The notes under the pieces were generated by a model. The model made no database searches and was not told the origin of the DNA. It was given only the letters and a program-made list of their open reading frames with translations. 64,000 nucleotides of DNA from Nonomuraea glycinis (lineage in GTDB: Bacteria; Actinomycetota; Actinomycetes; Streptosporangiales; Streptosporangiaceae). Positions 33,825 through 42,656 of the stretch are shown in pieces. The stretch is from contig NZ_BMNK01000001.1 of the NCBI RefSeq assembly GCF_014646515.1, forward strand, positions 228,745 through 292,744, given 5' to 3'. The position numbers and the translations under genes are program-made. Each line of letters begins with the position of its first letter. The first letter of the stretch is position 1.

Positions 33825-34024
33825 CATGGCAGCGCGAAAGTGGACAGCGTGACGTAGGTGATCTCGCCGTCGGCCAGCGCGAGGTTGACGCGCTGCCCGG
33901 TGCGCAGCAGCCGCAGCGGGCCCGCGTCGAAGGCGTGCGTGGGGAAAGCCAGGACGGTCCCGTCGTCGAGGAAGACCGAGCCCGAACGGGTCGTCTCGTC
34001 GAAACTGCGCACTGTCGCCTGCAC
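33824..34024 (-). CDS. Cold-shock-domain-like small protein
   Basis: 66 residues from a GTG start. TVRSFDETTRSGSVFLDDGTVLAFPTHAF and LRTGQRVNLALADGEI resemble an OB-fold cold-shock domain in outline (SG-V-L-DG-F pattern), but the aromatic RNP1/RNP2 nucleic-acid residues are only partly kept. It may bind RNA weakly or be a relic. It lies 17 bases downstream of cofC on the same strand, so the two are likely co-transcribed. The longer frame to 34069 is not preferred. Confidence 0.7.
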   Translation of the reverse strand: MQATVRSFDETTRSGSVFLDDGTVLAFPTHAFDAGPLRLLRTGQRVNLALADGEITYVTLSTFALP

Positions 34025-34041
34025 ACGAACCAGCCTACGGG

Positions 34042-34689
34042 TCAGCGTGCGGGCGGGCCAGCGGGCCACAGTTCGGCGACGACCGCCGCCGTGTGCCGGC
34101 CCAGCCCGAGCGCCATGGCTGCGCGCAGGTCGTCGGGGGTGTCCACGTCGCGCCTGAGCGAGTCGATGCCGTCCAGGCGCAACTCCTTGGCCCCGCCGCC
34201 CAGGTGCTTGATCCGTGACTCGCCGCCGAAGCGGGGCTCGAACGGCAGGCCGGGCCGTACTCCGTAGAAAGTCGTGCCGATGTCCAGCGCGTCGGGCACG
34301 AACGACTGGTCGAACTCGCTCGCCGCCGTCAGGGCGGCGGCGAGCTCAGCCGGGCGCAGCGCCGGCAGGTCGGCCTGCAGGGCGCCGACCGCGTCGCCGG
34401 GGGCCAGCCGCACGGCGTGCGCGGCGCCGGTGCGCAGCGCGGTGTTCAGGCCGCGGTCGGGGTCGGTGACCACGTCGGCGCCCAGCGCGCCGAGCGGGCC
34501 CGCGGCGGCGGGGTCGGCCGTCACCACGATCACCCGCGCGACCGGCGGGCAGGCCAGCGCCGCGGTGACGGTGTCGCAGGCGACCGCGACGGCCAGTCGC
34601 GTACGGTGCGGTCCCGTGGCGGCGGCCAGCCGGGTCTTCGCCGCGACCAGCGTCTTCACCGGAATGACCAGGGACCAGCGGATGCTCAT
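34042..34689 (-). CDS. cofC: Phosphoenolpyruvate/2-phospholactate guanylyltransferase (F420 synthesis)
   Basis: 215 residues of the CofC/FbiD family. The nucleotidyltransferase start WSLVIPVKTLVAAKTRLA near residue 5 and ALQADLPALRP near 110 are the GTP- and metal-binding loops; FGGESRIKHLG follows. It activates the three-carbon moiety of coenzyme F420; in actinobacteria phosphoenolpyruvate is the likely substrate (FbiD). ATG at 34689 begins MSIRW; the longer frame upstream is antisense to plsC and false. fbiA/B/C are not in the window. Confidence 0.9.
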   Translation of the reverse strand: MSIRWSLVIPVKTLVAAKTRLAAATGPHRTRLAVAVACDTVTAALACPPVARVIVVTADPAAAGPLGALGADVVTDPDRGLNTALRTGAAHAVRLAPGDAVGALQADLPALRPAELAAALTAASEFDQSFVPDALDIGTTFYGVRPGLPFEPRFGGESRIKHLGGGAKELRLDGIDSLRRDVDTPDDLRAAMALGLGRHTAAVVAELWPAGPPAR

Positions 34690-34767
34690 AGGGTAAGCAT
34701 CGCGCCTCGACAGCCCTGGCGGCCAACCAGGACACTGAGGCGGGCACCGGAGCCGTTGGAGGAGACC

Positions 34768-35475
34768 ATGAGTCGCACGCGACCGTCGCGTTTCTGGGAG
34801 ACCCTGGCTGTCGTCATCGTGAAACCGCTCTCCTGGCTTCTGGTCAAGAAGGACTGGCGGGGTGGCGACCGCATGCCCCGCACCGGAGGCGTCATCATCG
34901 CGACCAACCACCTGTCCTGGGCCGACCCCGTGCTGCTCGCGCACTTCCTCTACAACCACGGCCGCTGGCCGGTCGTCCTGGCCAAGTCGACCCTGTTCAA
35001 GGTGCCCTTCCTGGGCCACGCCGTGCGCGAGATGTGCGCCATCCCGGTCGATCGGGGCAGCGACGAGGCGGCCAGGTCGCTGCGCGAGTCGGCCCAGCGC
35101 CTGCGCGACGGCGGCGCGATCCTGTTCTATCCCGAGGGCACCTGCACGCGTGACCCCCGGCTGTGGCCGATGGTGGGCAAGACCGGCGCCGCCCGGCTGG
35201 CGCTGGAGAGCGGCGCGCCGGTGATCCCGGTGGCCCACTGGGGCGCGCAAGAGCTGCTGCCCTACGGAGACACATGGCCCAGACCGCTGCCCCGCAAGAC
35301 CTTCCGCGTCATGGTCGGCCCCCCGGTGGACCTGTCGAAGTACGCGGGCCGCGCCCCGCACGCCGACGTGCTGCGCGCGGCCACCGCCGACATCATGGCG
35401 GCGATCACCGCCCAGCTCGCCGAGCTGCGCGGCGAGAAGGCTCCCGCAGTTCCCTACGACTCCACAGAGCGGTGA
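34768..35475 (+). CDS. plsC: 1-acyl-sn-glycerol-3-phosphate acyltransferase
   Basis: 235 residues. The acyltransferase motifs are NHLSWADP (HX4D) near residue 47, PVDRG near 93, the FYPEGT motif near 118 and VIPVAHWG. It esterifies lysophosphatidate at the membrane to make phosphatidic acid. The start follows GGAGGAG. gpsA begins four bases after its stop, so the two lipid-precursor genes are one operon: GpsA makes glycerol-3-phosphate and PlsC a later intermediate. Confidence 0.92.
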   Translation: MSRTRPSRFWETLAVVIVKPLSWLLVKKDWRGGDRMPRTGGVIIATNHLSWADPVLLAHFLYNHGRWPVVLAKSTLFKVPFLGHAVREMCAIPVDRGSDEAARSLRESAQRLRDGGAILFYPEGTCTRDPRLWPMVGKTGAARLALESGAPVIPVAHWGAQELLPYGDTWPRPLPRKTFRVMVGPPVDLSKYAGRAPHADVLRAATADIMAAITAQLAELRGEKAPAVPYDSTER

Positions 35476-35479
35476 CGCG

Positions 35480-36490
35480 ATGACCAAGGCCGCCGTCTTC
35501 GGCACCGGCTCGTGGGGCACCACGTACGCGATGATCCTCGCCGAGGCGGGCAACAAGACCATCCTGTACGGGCGCAGACGCGAGGTGGTCGAGTCGATCG
35601 ACCGCACGCACATGAACACCGACTACCTGCCCGGCATCTCGCTGCCCACCTCGCTGCGCGCGACCACCGACGTGGCCGAGGCGCTCGACGGGGCCGATCT
35701 CGTGGTGCTCGCGGTCCCCTCCCAGACCCTGCGGGCCAACCTCACCGCCTGGCGCGAGCACATCCCGCGCGAGGCCATCCTGGTCAGCCTGATGAAGGGC
35801 ATCGAGCTCGGCACCACCAAGCGGATGAGCGAGGTGATCCGCGAGGTCGCCGGGGTGCCGCAGGAGCGGGTGGCGGTCGTGTCCGGGCCCAACCTGGCCA
35901 AGGAGATCGCCCAGCGCCAGCCCGCCGCCTCCGTCGTGGCCTGCACCGACGAGGGCGTCGCCGCGCGGCTGCAGGAGGCCTGCCACCTGCCGCCGTGGTT
36001 CCGTCCCTACACCAACACCGACGTGGTCGGGGTCGAGCTGGGCGGCGCGGTGAAGAACGTGATCGCGCTGGCCGTGGGCGTGGCGCACGGCATGGGCATG
36101 GGCGAGAACGTCGGCGCCATGCTCATGACCAGGGGGCTGGCGGAGATCTCCCGCCTCGGTGCGGCGCTCGGCGCCGATCCGCACACCTTCGCGGGCCTGG
36201 CGGGCATGGGCGACCTGGTGGCCACCTGCACCTCGCCGCTGTCCCGCAACCGCACCTTCGGCGAGAATCTCGGCCGCGGCATGACGCTGGAGCAGGTGAT
36301 CGCCGCCACCAGGCAGACCGCCGAGGGCGTCAAGTCCTGCGAATCGGTGCTGGAGCTGGCCAGGAAGCACGGGGTGGAGATGCCGATCACGGAGGTCGTG
36401 GTCGGGGTCGTCCACGACGGCATGTCGCCGACGGAGGCGGGGATGCTGCTGATGTCGCGGTCGCCCAAACCCGAGCGCTATGGCACCTGA
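35480..36490 (+). CDS. gpsA: Glycerol-3-phosphate dehydrogenase [NAD(P)+]
   Basis: Reduces dihydroxyacetone phosphate to glycerol-3-phosphate for phospholipids. 336 residues. The dinucleotide motif is [13 protein letters not shown] at the N-terminus, the catalytic Lys lies in [14 protein letters not shown] near residue 195, and [23 protein letters not shown] is the family signature near 245. It is co-transcribed with plsC and followed by ddl after 70 bases. Confidence 0.96.
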   Translation: MTKAAVFGTGSWGTTYAMILAEAGNKTILYGRRREVVESIDRTHMNTDYLPGISLPTSLRATTDVAEALDGADLVVLAVPSQTLRANLTAWREHIPREAILVSLMKGIELGTTKRMSEVIREVAGVPQERVAVVSGPNLAKEIAQRQPAASVVACTDEGVAARLQEACHLPPWFRPYTNTDVVGVELGGAVKNVIALAVGVAHGMGMGENVGAMLMTRGLAEISRLGAALGADPHTFAGLAGMGDLVATCTSPLSRNRTFGENLGRGMTLEQVIAATRQTAEGVKSCESVLELARKHGVEMPITEVVVGVVHDGMSPTEAGMLLMSRSPKPERYGT

Positions 36491-36560
36491 CGAGCCGATC
36501 TGCGAGCTTCCCGCGTGCTTGACTCGCTGTAACGGGGGCACGCCGGTAGATTCGGACGTC

Positions 36561-37655
36561 ATGAGCAAGCCACGCGTCGCCGTCGTTTTCGGGGGTCGCA
36601 ATTCCGAGCATGCCGTGTCTTTGATGGGTGCGGGCAGTGTGCTGGATGCGATCGACAGGAGTAAGTACGAGGTGATCCCCATCGGGATCGCCCAGGATGG
36701 CAGGTGGGTGCTCGCGGCGTCCGGCCAGCGGTTCGCGATCGAGTCCGGGGAGCTGCCCGTCGTCGACTCCTCCGGCGCGGCGCTCGCGCTGCCCACCGGC
36801 AGCGGCTCGCTGGTGGCCTACGACCCTGGAAGCATCCCTGTGGAGCTCGGCTCGGTCGACGTGGTGTTCCCGGTCATGCACGGGCCGTTCGCCGAGGACG
36901 GCACGATTCAGGGCCTGCTGGAGCTGGCCGGGGTCCGCTATGTCGGCTCCGGGGTCCTGGCCAGCGCCGTCGGCATGGACAAGGGCTACATGAAGACCGT
37001 CCTGGCCGGCGCGGGGCTGCCGATCGGGCGCTATGTGGTGGTCCGTGACCGCGACTGGCGGCTCGACCGCGACCGCGTGCTGAAGGAGGCCGAGGAGCTC
37101 GGCTGGCCGGTGTTCGTCAAGCCGGCCAGGGCCGGCTCCTCGCAGGGCATCTCCAAGGCGCACGACCGGGCCGAGCTGGAGCGGGCCGTGGAGTTCGCAC
37201 GGCAGCACGATCCCAAGGTGCTGATCGAGGAGGCCATGGTCGGCCGGGAGATCGAGTGCGCCGTGCTCCAGTCCCTCGGCGACGATCCGCCGGCCGCGTC
37301 CATCCCCGGCGAGGTGCGCGTGGAGGGCGGGCAGGAGTTCTTCGACTTCGAGGCCAAGTACTACCCCGACCAGATGTCGCTGACGGTCCCCGCCGACATC
37401 CCCGCCGAGGTCGCCGAGAAGCTGCGGGCGATGGCGGTGCGCGCGTTCGAGGCGCTGGACTGCGAGGGGCTGTCGCGGGTGGACTTCTTCTACACGCCCG
37501 ACGGCGACCTGGTGCTCAACGAGATCAACACGATGCCCGGCTTCACGTCGCTGTCGGTGGCGCCCCAGCTCTGGGCGGCTTCGGGGCTGTCGTACCCCGC
37601 TCTGGTCGACCGGCTCATCCAGCTCGCGCTGGCGCGGTCACCGGGGCTGCGGTGA
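36561..37655 (+). CDS. ddl: D-alanine--D-alanine ligase
   Basis: Joins two D-alanines for the peptidoglycan stem peptide. 364 residues. ATP-grasp features: RVAVVFGGRNSEHAVSL at the start, VFVKPARAGSSQGISK, EEAMVGREIECAVL, and the metal loop LVLNEINTMPGFTS near residue 316. The Tyr/Phe selector region looks like a normal D-Ala-D-Ala ligase; no vancomycin-resistance vanHX partners are near. ATG at 36561; upstream in-frame codons overlap gpsA and are ignored. Its end overlaps the facing lipoprotein gene by 18 bases. Confidence 0.94.
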   Translation: MSKPRVAVVFGGRNSEHAVSLMGAGSVLDAIDRSKYEVIPIGIAQDGRWVLAASGQRFAIESGELPVVDSSGAALALPTGSGSLVAYDPGSIPVELGSVDVVFPVMHGPFAEDGTIQGLLELAGVRYVGSGVLASAVGMDKGYMKTVLAGAGLPIGRYVVVRDRDWRLDRDRVLKEAEELGWPVFVKPARAGSSQGISKAHDRAELERAVEFARQHDPKVLIEEAMVGREIECAVLQSLGDDPPAASIPGEVRVEGGQEFFDFEAKYYPDQMSLTVPADIPAEVAEKLRAMAVRAFEALDCEGLSRVDFFYTPDGDLVLNEINTMPGFTSLSVAPQLWAASGLSYPALVDRLIQLALARSPGLR

Positions 37656-38069
37656 GATCTGGCCGATCGGGCCGGACAGGGCGGCGAGGACCTCGCCGGC
37701 CGGGTGTGAGCCACCGACGGTGACCTCCACGTAGACCGGGGCGGCGACGGCGGTGAAGAGGGTGGGCTTCTCGGGGTCGGCGTACCACCCCACCCCGTCG
37801 ATCTCCTGGAGCCGGGCCGTCGGCTCCATCCTGGGCGGCCGCGGGACTCCGCAGCGCAGCGCCAGGGTCCCCGCACCCCACACCGCGACGTACGGCGACG
37901 GCGGGATGGACTCGACCCGGTCGTCCCCGTCGAGCGTCCGGGGGAGCAGCCCGGCCAGGCGCTGACAGGCGGCCACCGCCTCGCCTTCCGGCACCGGCGG
38001 CTCGACCTGGACGGCGCCGCCGCAGCCGGCGAGCGCGAGCAGGACGAGCAGGAGGCTGGCCGCACGCAC
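37638..38069 (-). CDS. DUF3515 family lipoprotein
   Basis: 143 residues from a GTG start. A lipoprotein signal (VRAASLLLVLLALAGCGG) has the lipobox LAGC. The mature domain carries ACQRLAGLLPRTLDG, VAVWGAGTLALRCGVPRPP and the C-terminal FTAVAAPVYVEV of the actinobacterial DUF3515 family, always of unknown function. Two Cys in the domain may pair. It is downstream of the Lrp-like gene by 13 bases and probably co-transcribed. DUF3515 next to an Lrp-domain gene and thiL is a common actinobacterial layout. Confidence 0.87.
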   Translation of the reverse strand: MRAASLLLVLLALAGCGGAVQVEPPVPEGEAVAACQRLAGLLPRTLDGDDRVESIPPSPYVAVWGAGTLALRCGVPRPPRMEPTARLQEIDGVGWYADPEKPTLFTAVAAPVYVEVTVGGSHPAGEVLAALSGPIGQISPQPR

Positions 38070-38082
38070 GTAGAATCTGCCT

Positions 38083-38316
38083 TCAGATATGAACGATCGG
38101 ACACGTGAGGGTGCGGGTGATCCCCTCGACGGCCTGGATCTGGGCGACGACCAGCTTGCCGAGCTCATCGACGTTGTTGGCCTCGGCGCGGACGATCACG
38201 TCGTAGGGCCCCGTCACGTCCTCGGCCTGAGTCACGCCGGGGATCCCGGAGATCTCGCGAGCCACGGCCGCCGCCTTGCCGACCTCGGTCTGAATAAGGA
38301 TGTAGGCCTGCACCAT
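38083..38316 (-). CDS. Stand-alone Lrp/AsnC ligand-binding (RAM) domain protein
   Basis: 77 residues. It has only the effector-binding half of Lrp: VQAYILIQTEVGKAAAVAREIS, then GPYDVIVRAEANNVDELGKLVV. No helix-turn-helix is present, so it cannot bind DNA alone. Homologues form ring oligomers that bind amino acids and may modulate full Lrp proteins. The start MVQAY has GGGAGGAC upstream. It is divergent from thiL and co-directional with the DUF3515 lipoprotein gene. Confidence 0.9.
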   Translation of the reverse strand: MVQAYILIQTEVGKAAAVAREISGIPGVTQAEDVTGPYDVIVRAEANNVDELGKLVVAQIQAVEGITRTLTCPIVHI

Positions 38317-38363
38317 TACGTCCTCCCGGGCGATTGGATCACGCCGAAGGGCCACCGTACCCT

Positions 38364-39332
38364 GTGTGCGTCAGGAGGTGTGTCATCACAGTCGGAGATC
38401 TCGGCGAGTTCGGAGTAGTTGCTCGTATTTCCGGACGTCTGCCACAGAGCGCGGCGGTGTTGCTCGGGCCGGGTGACGACGCCGCCATGGTCAGCGCCCC
38501 TGATGGGCGCGTCGTGGTGTCAACGGACCTGTTGATTGAGGGTAGGCACTTTCGTCGCGATTGGTCCAGCGGCTACGACGTGGGCCGCAAGGCCGCGGCC
38601 CAGAATCTCGCCGACATCGCCGCCATGGGCGCCGTTCCCACCTCCATCGTGGTCGGGCTCGGGATTCCCGCGGACCTTCCGCTCGCCTGGCTGGACGCGC
38701 TGACCGACGGGTTCGGCGACGAGTGCGCGGTGGTGGGGGCGAGCGTGGCGGGCGGTGACATCACCCGATGCGAACTGGTGGTCATCGGGGTCACCGCGCT
38801 GGGCGACCTGGGCGGTCGTGCGCCTGTGACCCGATCGGGGGCGCGGCCGGGGCAGGTGGTGGCCGTGGCCGGTCGCCTGGGCTACTCCGCCGCCGGGCAG
38901 GCCCTGCTGGAGGCGGGCGTGCCGGTGGCCGCCGACGAGCTGGCGCGGGCCGTGGCCGGGCACCGGCAGCCCCGCCCGCCGTACGCGTGCGGGCCTGAGG
39001 CGGCGCGGCTGGGCGCGGTGGCGATGCTGGACGTGAGCGACGGGCTGCTGCAGGACCTCGGGCACGTCGCGAAGGCCAGCGGGGTGCGGATCGAGCTGGA
39101 CCCCCGGGCGCTGGAGGTGGCGGAGCCGGTGGCGGCGGCGGGCAAGGAGCTGGGAGCCGATCCGCTCGACTGGATCCTGACCGGAGGCGAGGACCACGCG
39201 CTGGCCGCGGTCTTCCCCGCGCAGGTGGCTCTTCCGCCGTCGTGGCTGGTCGTGGGGCGGGTCGTGGCGGGGGAGGGCGTCCACGTCGCGGGGCGCGCGG
39301 CCGGGCCGGGCGGCTGGGATCACTTTCGGTAA
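38364..39332 (+). CDS. thiL: Thiamine-monophosphate kinase
   Basis: About 315-322 residues. ThiL phosphorylates thiamine phosphate to the coenzyme thiamine diphosphate. Motifs: TVGDLGEFGVVARI, LGPGDDAAMV near residue 40, STDLLIEGRHFRRDW, ALGDLGGRAPVTRSGARPG, and VSDGLLQDLGH. The first in-frame GTG is 38364, but a perfect AGGAGG (38373-38378) lies inside it. The only codon at the right distance is ATC (38385), which also matches the homologous N-terminus. The family is certain; the start is not. Confidence 0.93.
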   Translation: MCVRRCVITVGDLGEFGVVARISGRLPQSAAVLLGPGDDAAMVSAPDGRVVVSTDLLIEGRHFRRDWSSGYDVGRKAAAQNLADIAAMGAVPTSIVVGLGIPADLPLAWLDALTDGFGDECAVVGASVAGGDITRCELVVIGVTALGDLGGRAPVTRSGARPGQVVAVAGRLGYSAAGQALLEAGVPVAADELARAVAGHRQPRPPYACGPEAARLGAVAMLDVSDGLLQDLGHVAKASGVRIELDPRALEVAEPVAAAGKELGADPLDWILTGGEDHALAAVFPAQVALPPSWLVVGRVVAGEGVHVAGRAAGPGGWDHFR

Positions 39333-39459
39333 GGACCTGTCCCGATTTGGGTGACAATTCCCCGATTTGAGGGGCGACTACCGGGATTGATGAGACAAAG
39401 GCGTAGTAAAGGTGTTATGAAGATTGGCGGCCAACTGTAACCGGCAAGAAAGGGCAGCC

Positions 39460-41331
39460 ATGGGCCGCCACGGCACAGGTGGATCCGAGGACGCGCGTGA
39501 AGAGGGGGACACCAGCGCCTTTTGGGGGCCGCAGGATCAGCAGGCCGATTCGTTCTGGGGGCCGTCGGACGGGAAGCAGGCCGACGAGCCCGGCTGGCCT
39601 TCGGCGCCTGGCCAGGTCGAAGTGACCGGTCAGTGGGCGCCCATGCCCCAGGGAAGTCCCGGCGCGGACGCCCCGGCTCCGCGGCGCGACCCGTTCGAGA
39701 CGACGGGGGCCTTCGCCCCGCCGCCCCAGCAGGGGACCGGCAGGGTCGATCCGGCACTGGAGCAGCCCTACGAGACGACCGGAGCCTTCGTCCGCCCGGT
39801 CTCCTGGGACGACGCCCCGGATGCCACTCAGACGCTCGGGGCGCTGCCCCAGGACGGGCCAGGCCCGTTCGACCAGCAGCCTCGTCCGTTCGACCAGAAT
39901 CAGAGTGTTTTCGACCCGCGCCCGATGGATCGGCCGGGCCCGTTCGAGCCGCGTGCGTCGGACGGTCGCAACCCCTTCGACAACCCGTCGGACCGTACGG
40001 CCGCGCACGAGCGGCCCGCGTTCGACCAGCGGCCCGCGTTCGACCAGCGTCCAGGGGAGAGCACGGGCGGCTACGACCCGTTCGCGGCCGAGAGCACGGG
40101 CAGGTTCGACCCGCCCGCTCACGAGGCCACGTCCAGGTTCGACGCACCCGGTCAGGACGGCACGGCCAGGTTCGACCTGCCCGGTCAGGACGGCACGGCC
40201 AGATTCGACCCGCTCGGTCAGGAGGCCACGTCCAGGTTCGACGCACCCGGTCAGGACGGCACGGCCAGGTTCGACCCGCTCGGTCAAGAGGCCACCGGTA
40301 GGTTCGACCAGCCTGGTCCCGACGGCCCGCCGGAGCCGGGCGACATCAAGGTGTACGGCGAGCCGACCATGGTCGGCATGGCCGCCCCGGCGTGGGCCGA
40401 GGCGGACAACGGGTTCCTGTCCTCCGACGAGGCGAAGGGCGACCCGGAGCCGCGCCGCCGGCGTGGCCGGCGTGGTCCGCCGAAGGACCCCGACCCGCTC
40501 GACGCCCCCTCCGGTGGCGGCGGTGGCCGGGGCCGGATGGCCCTGCTCTCCGTGGCCGCGGTGGTCGTCGTGCTCGGCGGCACCGTGGCGGGCGTCAAGA
40601 TGATGAGCTCCGGCGGCGGGCCCGCCGACTGTCCCGGCGGCACCTGTGCCGCCGTCCAGTCGAGCAACCAGCCGGCGCCGAAGGACACCGCCCCGCCCGC
40701 CGACGAGCCGACCGAGGAGGAGGAACCGGCCGAGGAGCCGACCGAGGAGGAGGAGAGCGAGCCGGCCAAGAGCCCGACGCCGACCGCGACGTACAGCGCG
40801 CGGGAGCCGCGCCGTACCGCCTCTCCCACTCCCAAGCCGAAGCCGACCAAGACGAAGCAGACGCAGGAGCCGGTCGACGAGCCGATCGACGAGGCCACGG
40901 CGGAGGAGTCCATCCCCGAGGAGACCCCGACTGAGGAGATCTCCCTGGACCCGGACAGGGCTACCAGGCCCGACAACGGCGGCATCCCGCTGCCGACGGC
41001 CAGCGAGACCTTCCAGGGCGTCCCCAGCGGCGGCTCGGTGAACGTCGACTTCAACGTGACCAGCCAGCGCCTGACGAGCTACACGGCCACCATGGGTGTC
41101 ACCAACGCGTCGGACCAGGCGCTGAGCACCTTCACCCTGTCGCTTCCCGTACGCGGGAAGATCCTCAGTGTGGAGGGCGCGACCTGGACGCAGGACGGCA
41201 ATCTGCTGATCGTGGACCTGTCCACCCCGATCGCCGAGGGCGAGTCCACGGAGGTCACCATCGCGGCCACCGGAAGGGCGGGTCAGCCGACGAACTGCGG
41301 GCTGGTCGGAGGGGACTGCGCCGTTAGTTGA
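39460..41331 (+). CDS. Membrane-anchored repeat protein with a CBM2-like domain
   Basis: 623 residues with an unusual build. Residues 1-355 are Pro/Asp/Gln-rich and disordered; within them 200-287 are eight 11-residue repeats of the type [11 protein letters not shown]. One membrane helix follows (about 360-382), then a low-complexity Glu/Pro/Thr stalk (about 400-515), then a beta-sandwich domain (about 520-623) with [17 protein letters not shown] and [17 protein letters not shown] resembling family-2 carbohydrate-binding modules. Two Cys near the C-terminus may pair. It may anchor the cell surface to a polysaccharide; this is inference. It separates thiL from thiD, which usually adjoin. Confidence 0.75.
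   Translation: MGRHGTGGSEDAREEGDTSAFWGPQDQQADSFWGPSDGKQADEPGWPSAPGQVEVTGQWAPMPQGSPGADAPAPRRDPFETTGAFAPPPQQGTGRVDPALEQPYETTGAFVRPVSWDDAPDATQTLGALPQDGPGPFDQQPRPFDQNQSVFDPRPMDRPGPFEPRASDGRNPFDNPSDRTAAHERPAFDQRPAFDQRPGESTGGYDPFAAESTGRFDPPAHEATSRFDAPGQDGTARFDLPGQDGTARFDPLGQEATSRFDAPGQDGTARFDPLGQEATGRFDQPGPDGPPEPGDIKVYGEPTMVGMAAPAWAEADNGFLSSDEAKGDPEPRRRRGRRGPPKDPDPLDAPSGGGGGRGRMALLSVAAVVVVLGGTVAGVKMMSSGGGPADCPGGTCAAVQSSNQPAPKDTAPPADEPTEEEEPAEEPTEEEESEPAKSPTPTATYSAREPRRTASPTPKPKPTKTKQTQEPVDEPIDEATAEESIPEETPTEEISLDPDRATRPDNGGIPLPTASETFQGVPSGGSVNVDFNVTSQRLTSYTATMGVTNASDQALSTFTLSLPVRGKILSVEGATWTQDGNLLIVDLSTPIAEGESTEVTIAATGRAGQPTNCGLVGGDCAVS
40057..40320 (+). repeat. Eight 33-bp repeats inside the repeat protein gene
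   Basis: Eight head-to-tail 33-bp units encode 11-residue repeats with the core RFD (or GYD in the first). Units 3-8 are closely similar at DNA level, for example ARFDPLGQ and SRFDAPGQ alternating, which suggests recent unit duplication. Such tracts vary in copy number between strains. Confidence 0.85.
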
Positions 41332-41348
41332 ATGGTTGGATGGGGGAT

Positions 41349-42143
41349 ATGACGGTTTTGACTCCCCCACGGGTGCTGACCGTCGCCGGATCTGACTCCG
41401 GCGGCGGGGCGGGCATCCAGGCCGATCTGAAGACCATGCTGGCCCTGGGCGTGCACGGGATGAGTGTGATCGCCGCGGTGACCGCCCAGAACTCCGTCGG
41501 CGTCCAGGGCTACTGGGAGTTGCCGCCGGAGGCGGTGCGGGCCCAGCTCGGCTCGGTGCTCGGCGACATCGGCGCCCAGGCCGTCAAGACGGGCATGCTG
41601 GCGTCGCCGGCGCTGGTGGAGATCGTGGCCGAGACGCTCGGCGGCTACCCCGCGCCTGTCGTGGTGGACCCCGTCGGCGTGTCCAAGCACGGCGACTCTC
41701 TGCTCGCGCCCGAGGCCGTGGCGACGCTCAGGGAGCGCCTGCTGCCGGTCGCCACCGTCGTCACCCCCAACCTATGGGAGGTGGAGCAGCTCACCTCGGT
41801 CAAGGTCGAGGACGAGCGGGACCTGCGCCGCGCCGCCGAGGCCATCCTGCGGCTCGGCCCCACCTGGGCGCTGATCAAGGGCGGCCACCTGCCGGGCGAG
41901 CCCGTCGACCTGCTCACCGACGGCGTCCAGGAGCACGTCTTCCGCGCCGGACGCCTCGACAACCGGCACACCCACGGCACCGGCTGCACCCTGGCCTCGG
42001 CCATCGCTTCCTACCTCGCGCTCGGCGAGGACGTGCCAGGAGCCGTCGGCAAGGCCAAGGACTACGTCACGGGCGCCATCGGCAAGGGCTTCCCCCTGGG
42101 CGCCGGCATCGGTCCCGTGGACCACGCCTGGCGCTGGCGCTGA
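41349..42143 (+). CDS. thiD: Hydroxymethylpyrimidine/phosphomethylpyrimidine kinase
   Basis: 264 residues of the ribokinase fold. [20 protein letters not shown] near the N-terminus binds substrate; [16 protein letters not shown] and the anion hole [15 protein letters not shown] near residue 210 with catalytic Cys/Asp equivalents complete it. It phosphorylates the pyrimidine half of thiamine twice. ATG at 41349 has a GGGGG site. The last codons and TGA are repeated three more times downstream. It works in the same pathway as thiL. Confidence 0.94.
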   Translation: MTVLTPPRVLTVAGSDSGGGAGIQADLKTMLALGVHGMSVIAAVTAQNSVGVQGYWELPPEAVRAQLGSVLGDIGAQAVKTGMLASPALVEIVAETLGGYPAPVVVDPVGVSKHGDSLLAPEAVATLRERLLPVATVVTPNLWEVEQLTSVKVEDERDLRRAAEAILRLGPTWALIKGGHLPGEPVDLLTDGVQEHVFRAGRLDNRHTHGTGCTLASAIASYLALGEDVPGAVGKAKDYVTGAIGKGFPLGAGIGPVDHAWRWR

Positions 42144-42210
42144 CGGACCACGCCCAGTGCTGATGGACCATGCCTGGCGCTGACGGACCACGCCTGGCGC
42201 TCGCGCTGAC
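42119..42210. repeat. Four tandem copies of the thiD 3' end with stops
   Basis: Units at 42119-42144 (gene end), 42145-42164, 42165-42184 and 42185-42210 all read roughly Asp-His-Ala-x-x and end with TGA in the same register. Two units are 20 bp and two 26 bp. This is the clearest example of the 3'-end duplication theme here. Confidence 0.9.
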
Positions 42211-42215
42211 ATGAC

Positions 42216-42250
42216 GAAAGCCCGCCGCTCATGGTGAGCGGCGGGCTTTC
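42216..42250. terminator. Bidirectional terminator between thiD and rpmB
   Basis: A perfect 16-bp stem (42216-42231 with 42235-42250) has a three-base loop. Its ends GAAAG/CTTTC give short T/A tracts on both strands, so it probably serves both thiD and the facing L28 gene. Confidence 0.85.
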
Positions 42251-42264
42251 GTGAAAGTCAGGGA

Positions 42265-42450
42265 CTAGCGGGTGACCTTGCCCGCCTTGATGCACGAGGT
42301 GCACACGTTGAGCTTCTTCGGCGTGCCGCCGATGACAGCGCGCACCGTCTGGATGTTGGGGTTCCAACGACGGCGGGTGCGGCGGTGAGAGTGGGACACG
42401 TTGTTGCCGAAGGTCGGCCCCTTGCGGCAGACATCGCAGACGGAAGCCAC
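42265..42450 (-). CDS. rpmB: 50S ribosomal protein L28
   Basis: 61 residues, full length for L28. [28 protein letters not shown] is the conserved start, and the Cys pairs CDVC and CTSC form a zinc-binding (C+) version. The GTG start follows AAGGAG. It faces thiD across a shared terminator and diverges from the DAK2 gene, as in other actinobacteria. Confidence 0.95.
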   Translation of the reverse strand: MASVCDVCRKGPTFGNNVSHSHRRTRRRWNPNIQTVRAVIGGTPKKLNVCTSCIKAGKVTR

Positions 42451-42656
42451 GGTATCGCTCCTTAAAACAGTCGATAGAGCCCTGTCCGCTGATGTTGTCG
42501 GGCGGAGGGCATGCCGGGACGACCGGCTAGCCAGACGAGAATATCCGATCCGCACCACTGGACGCGAACCCGATCACGCCAGGCACTGGACTCGGCCCGG
42601 CACGACGATATTCTCCTCGGTTAACGGTAGCGCATGCGGAGAGGTCGGACGCGCAC

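Noticed and set aside
40057..40320. The 33-bp repeats as a CRISPR array
   Set aside because: The units are contiguous with no spacers and encode in-frame protein repeats.
38334..42143. TPP riboswitch upstream of thiL or thiD
   Set aside because: No conserved thi-box sequence is visible before either gene.
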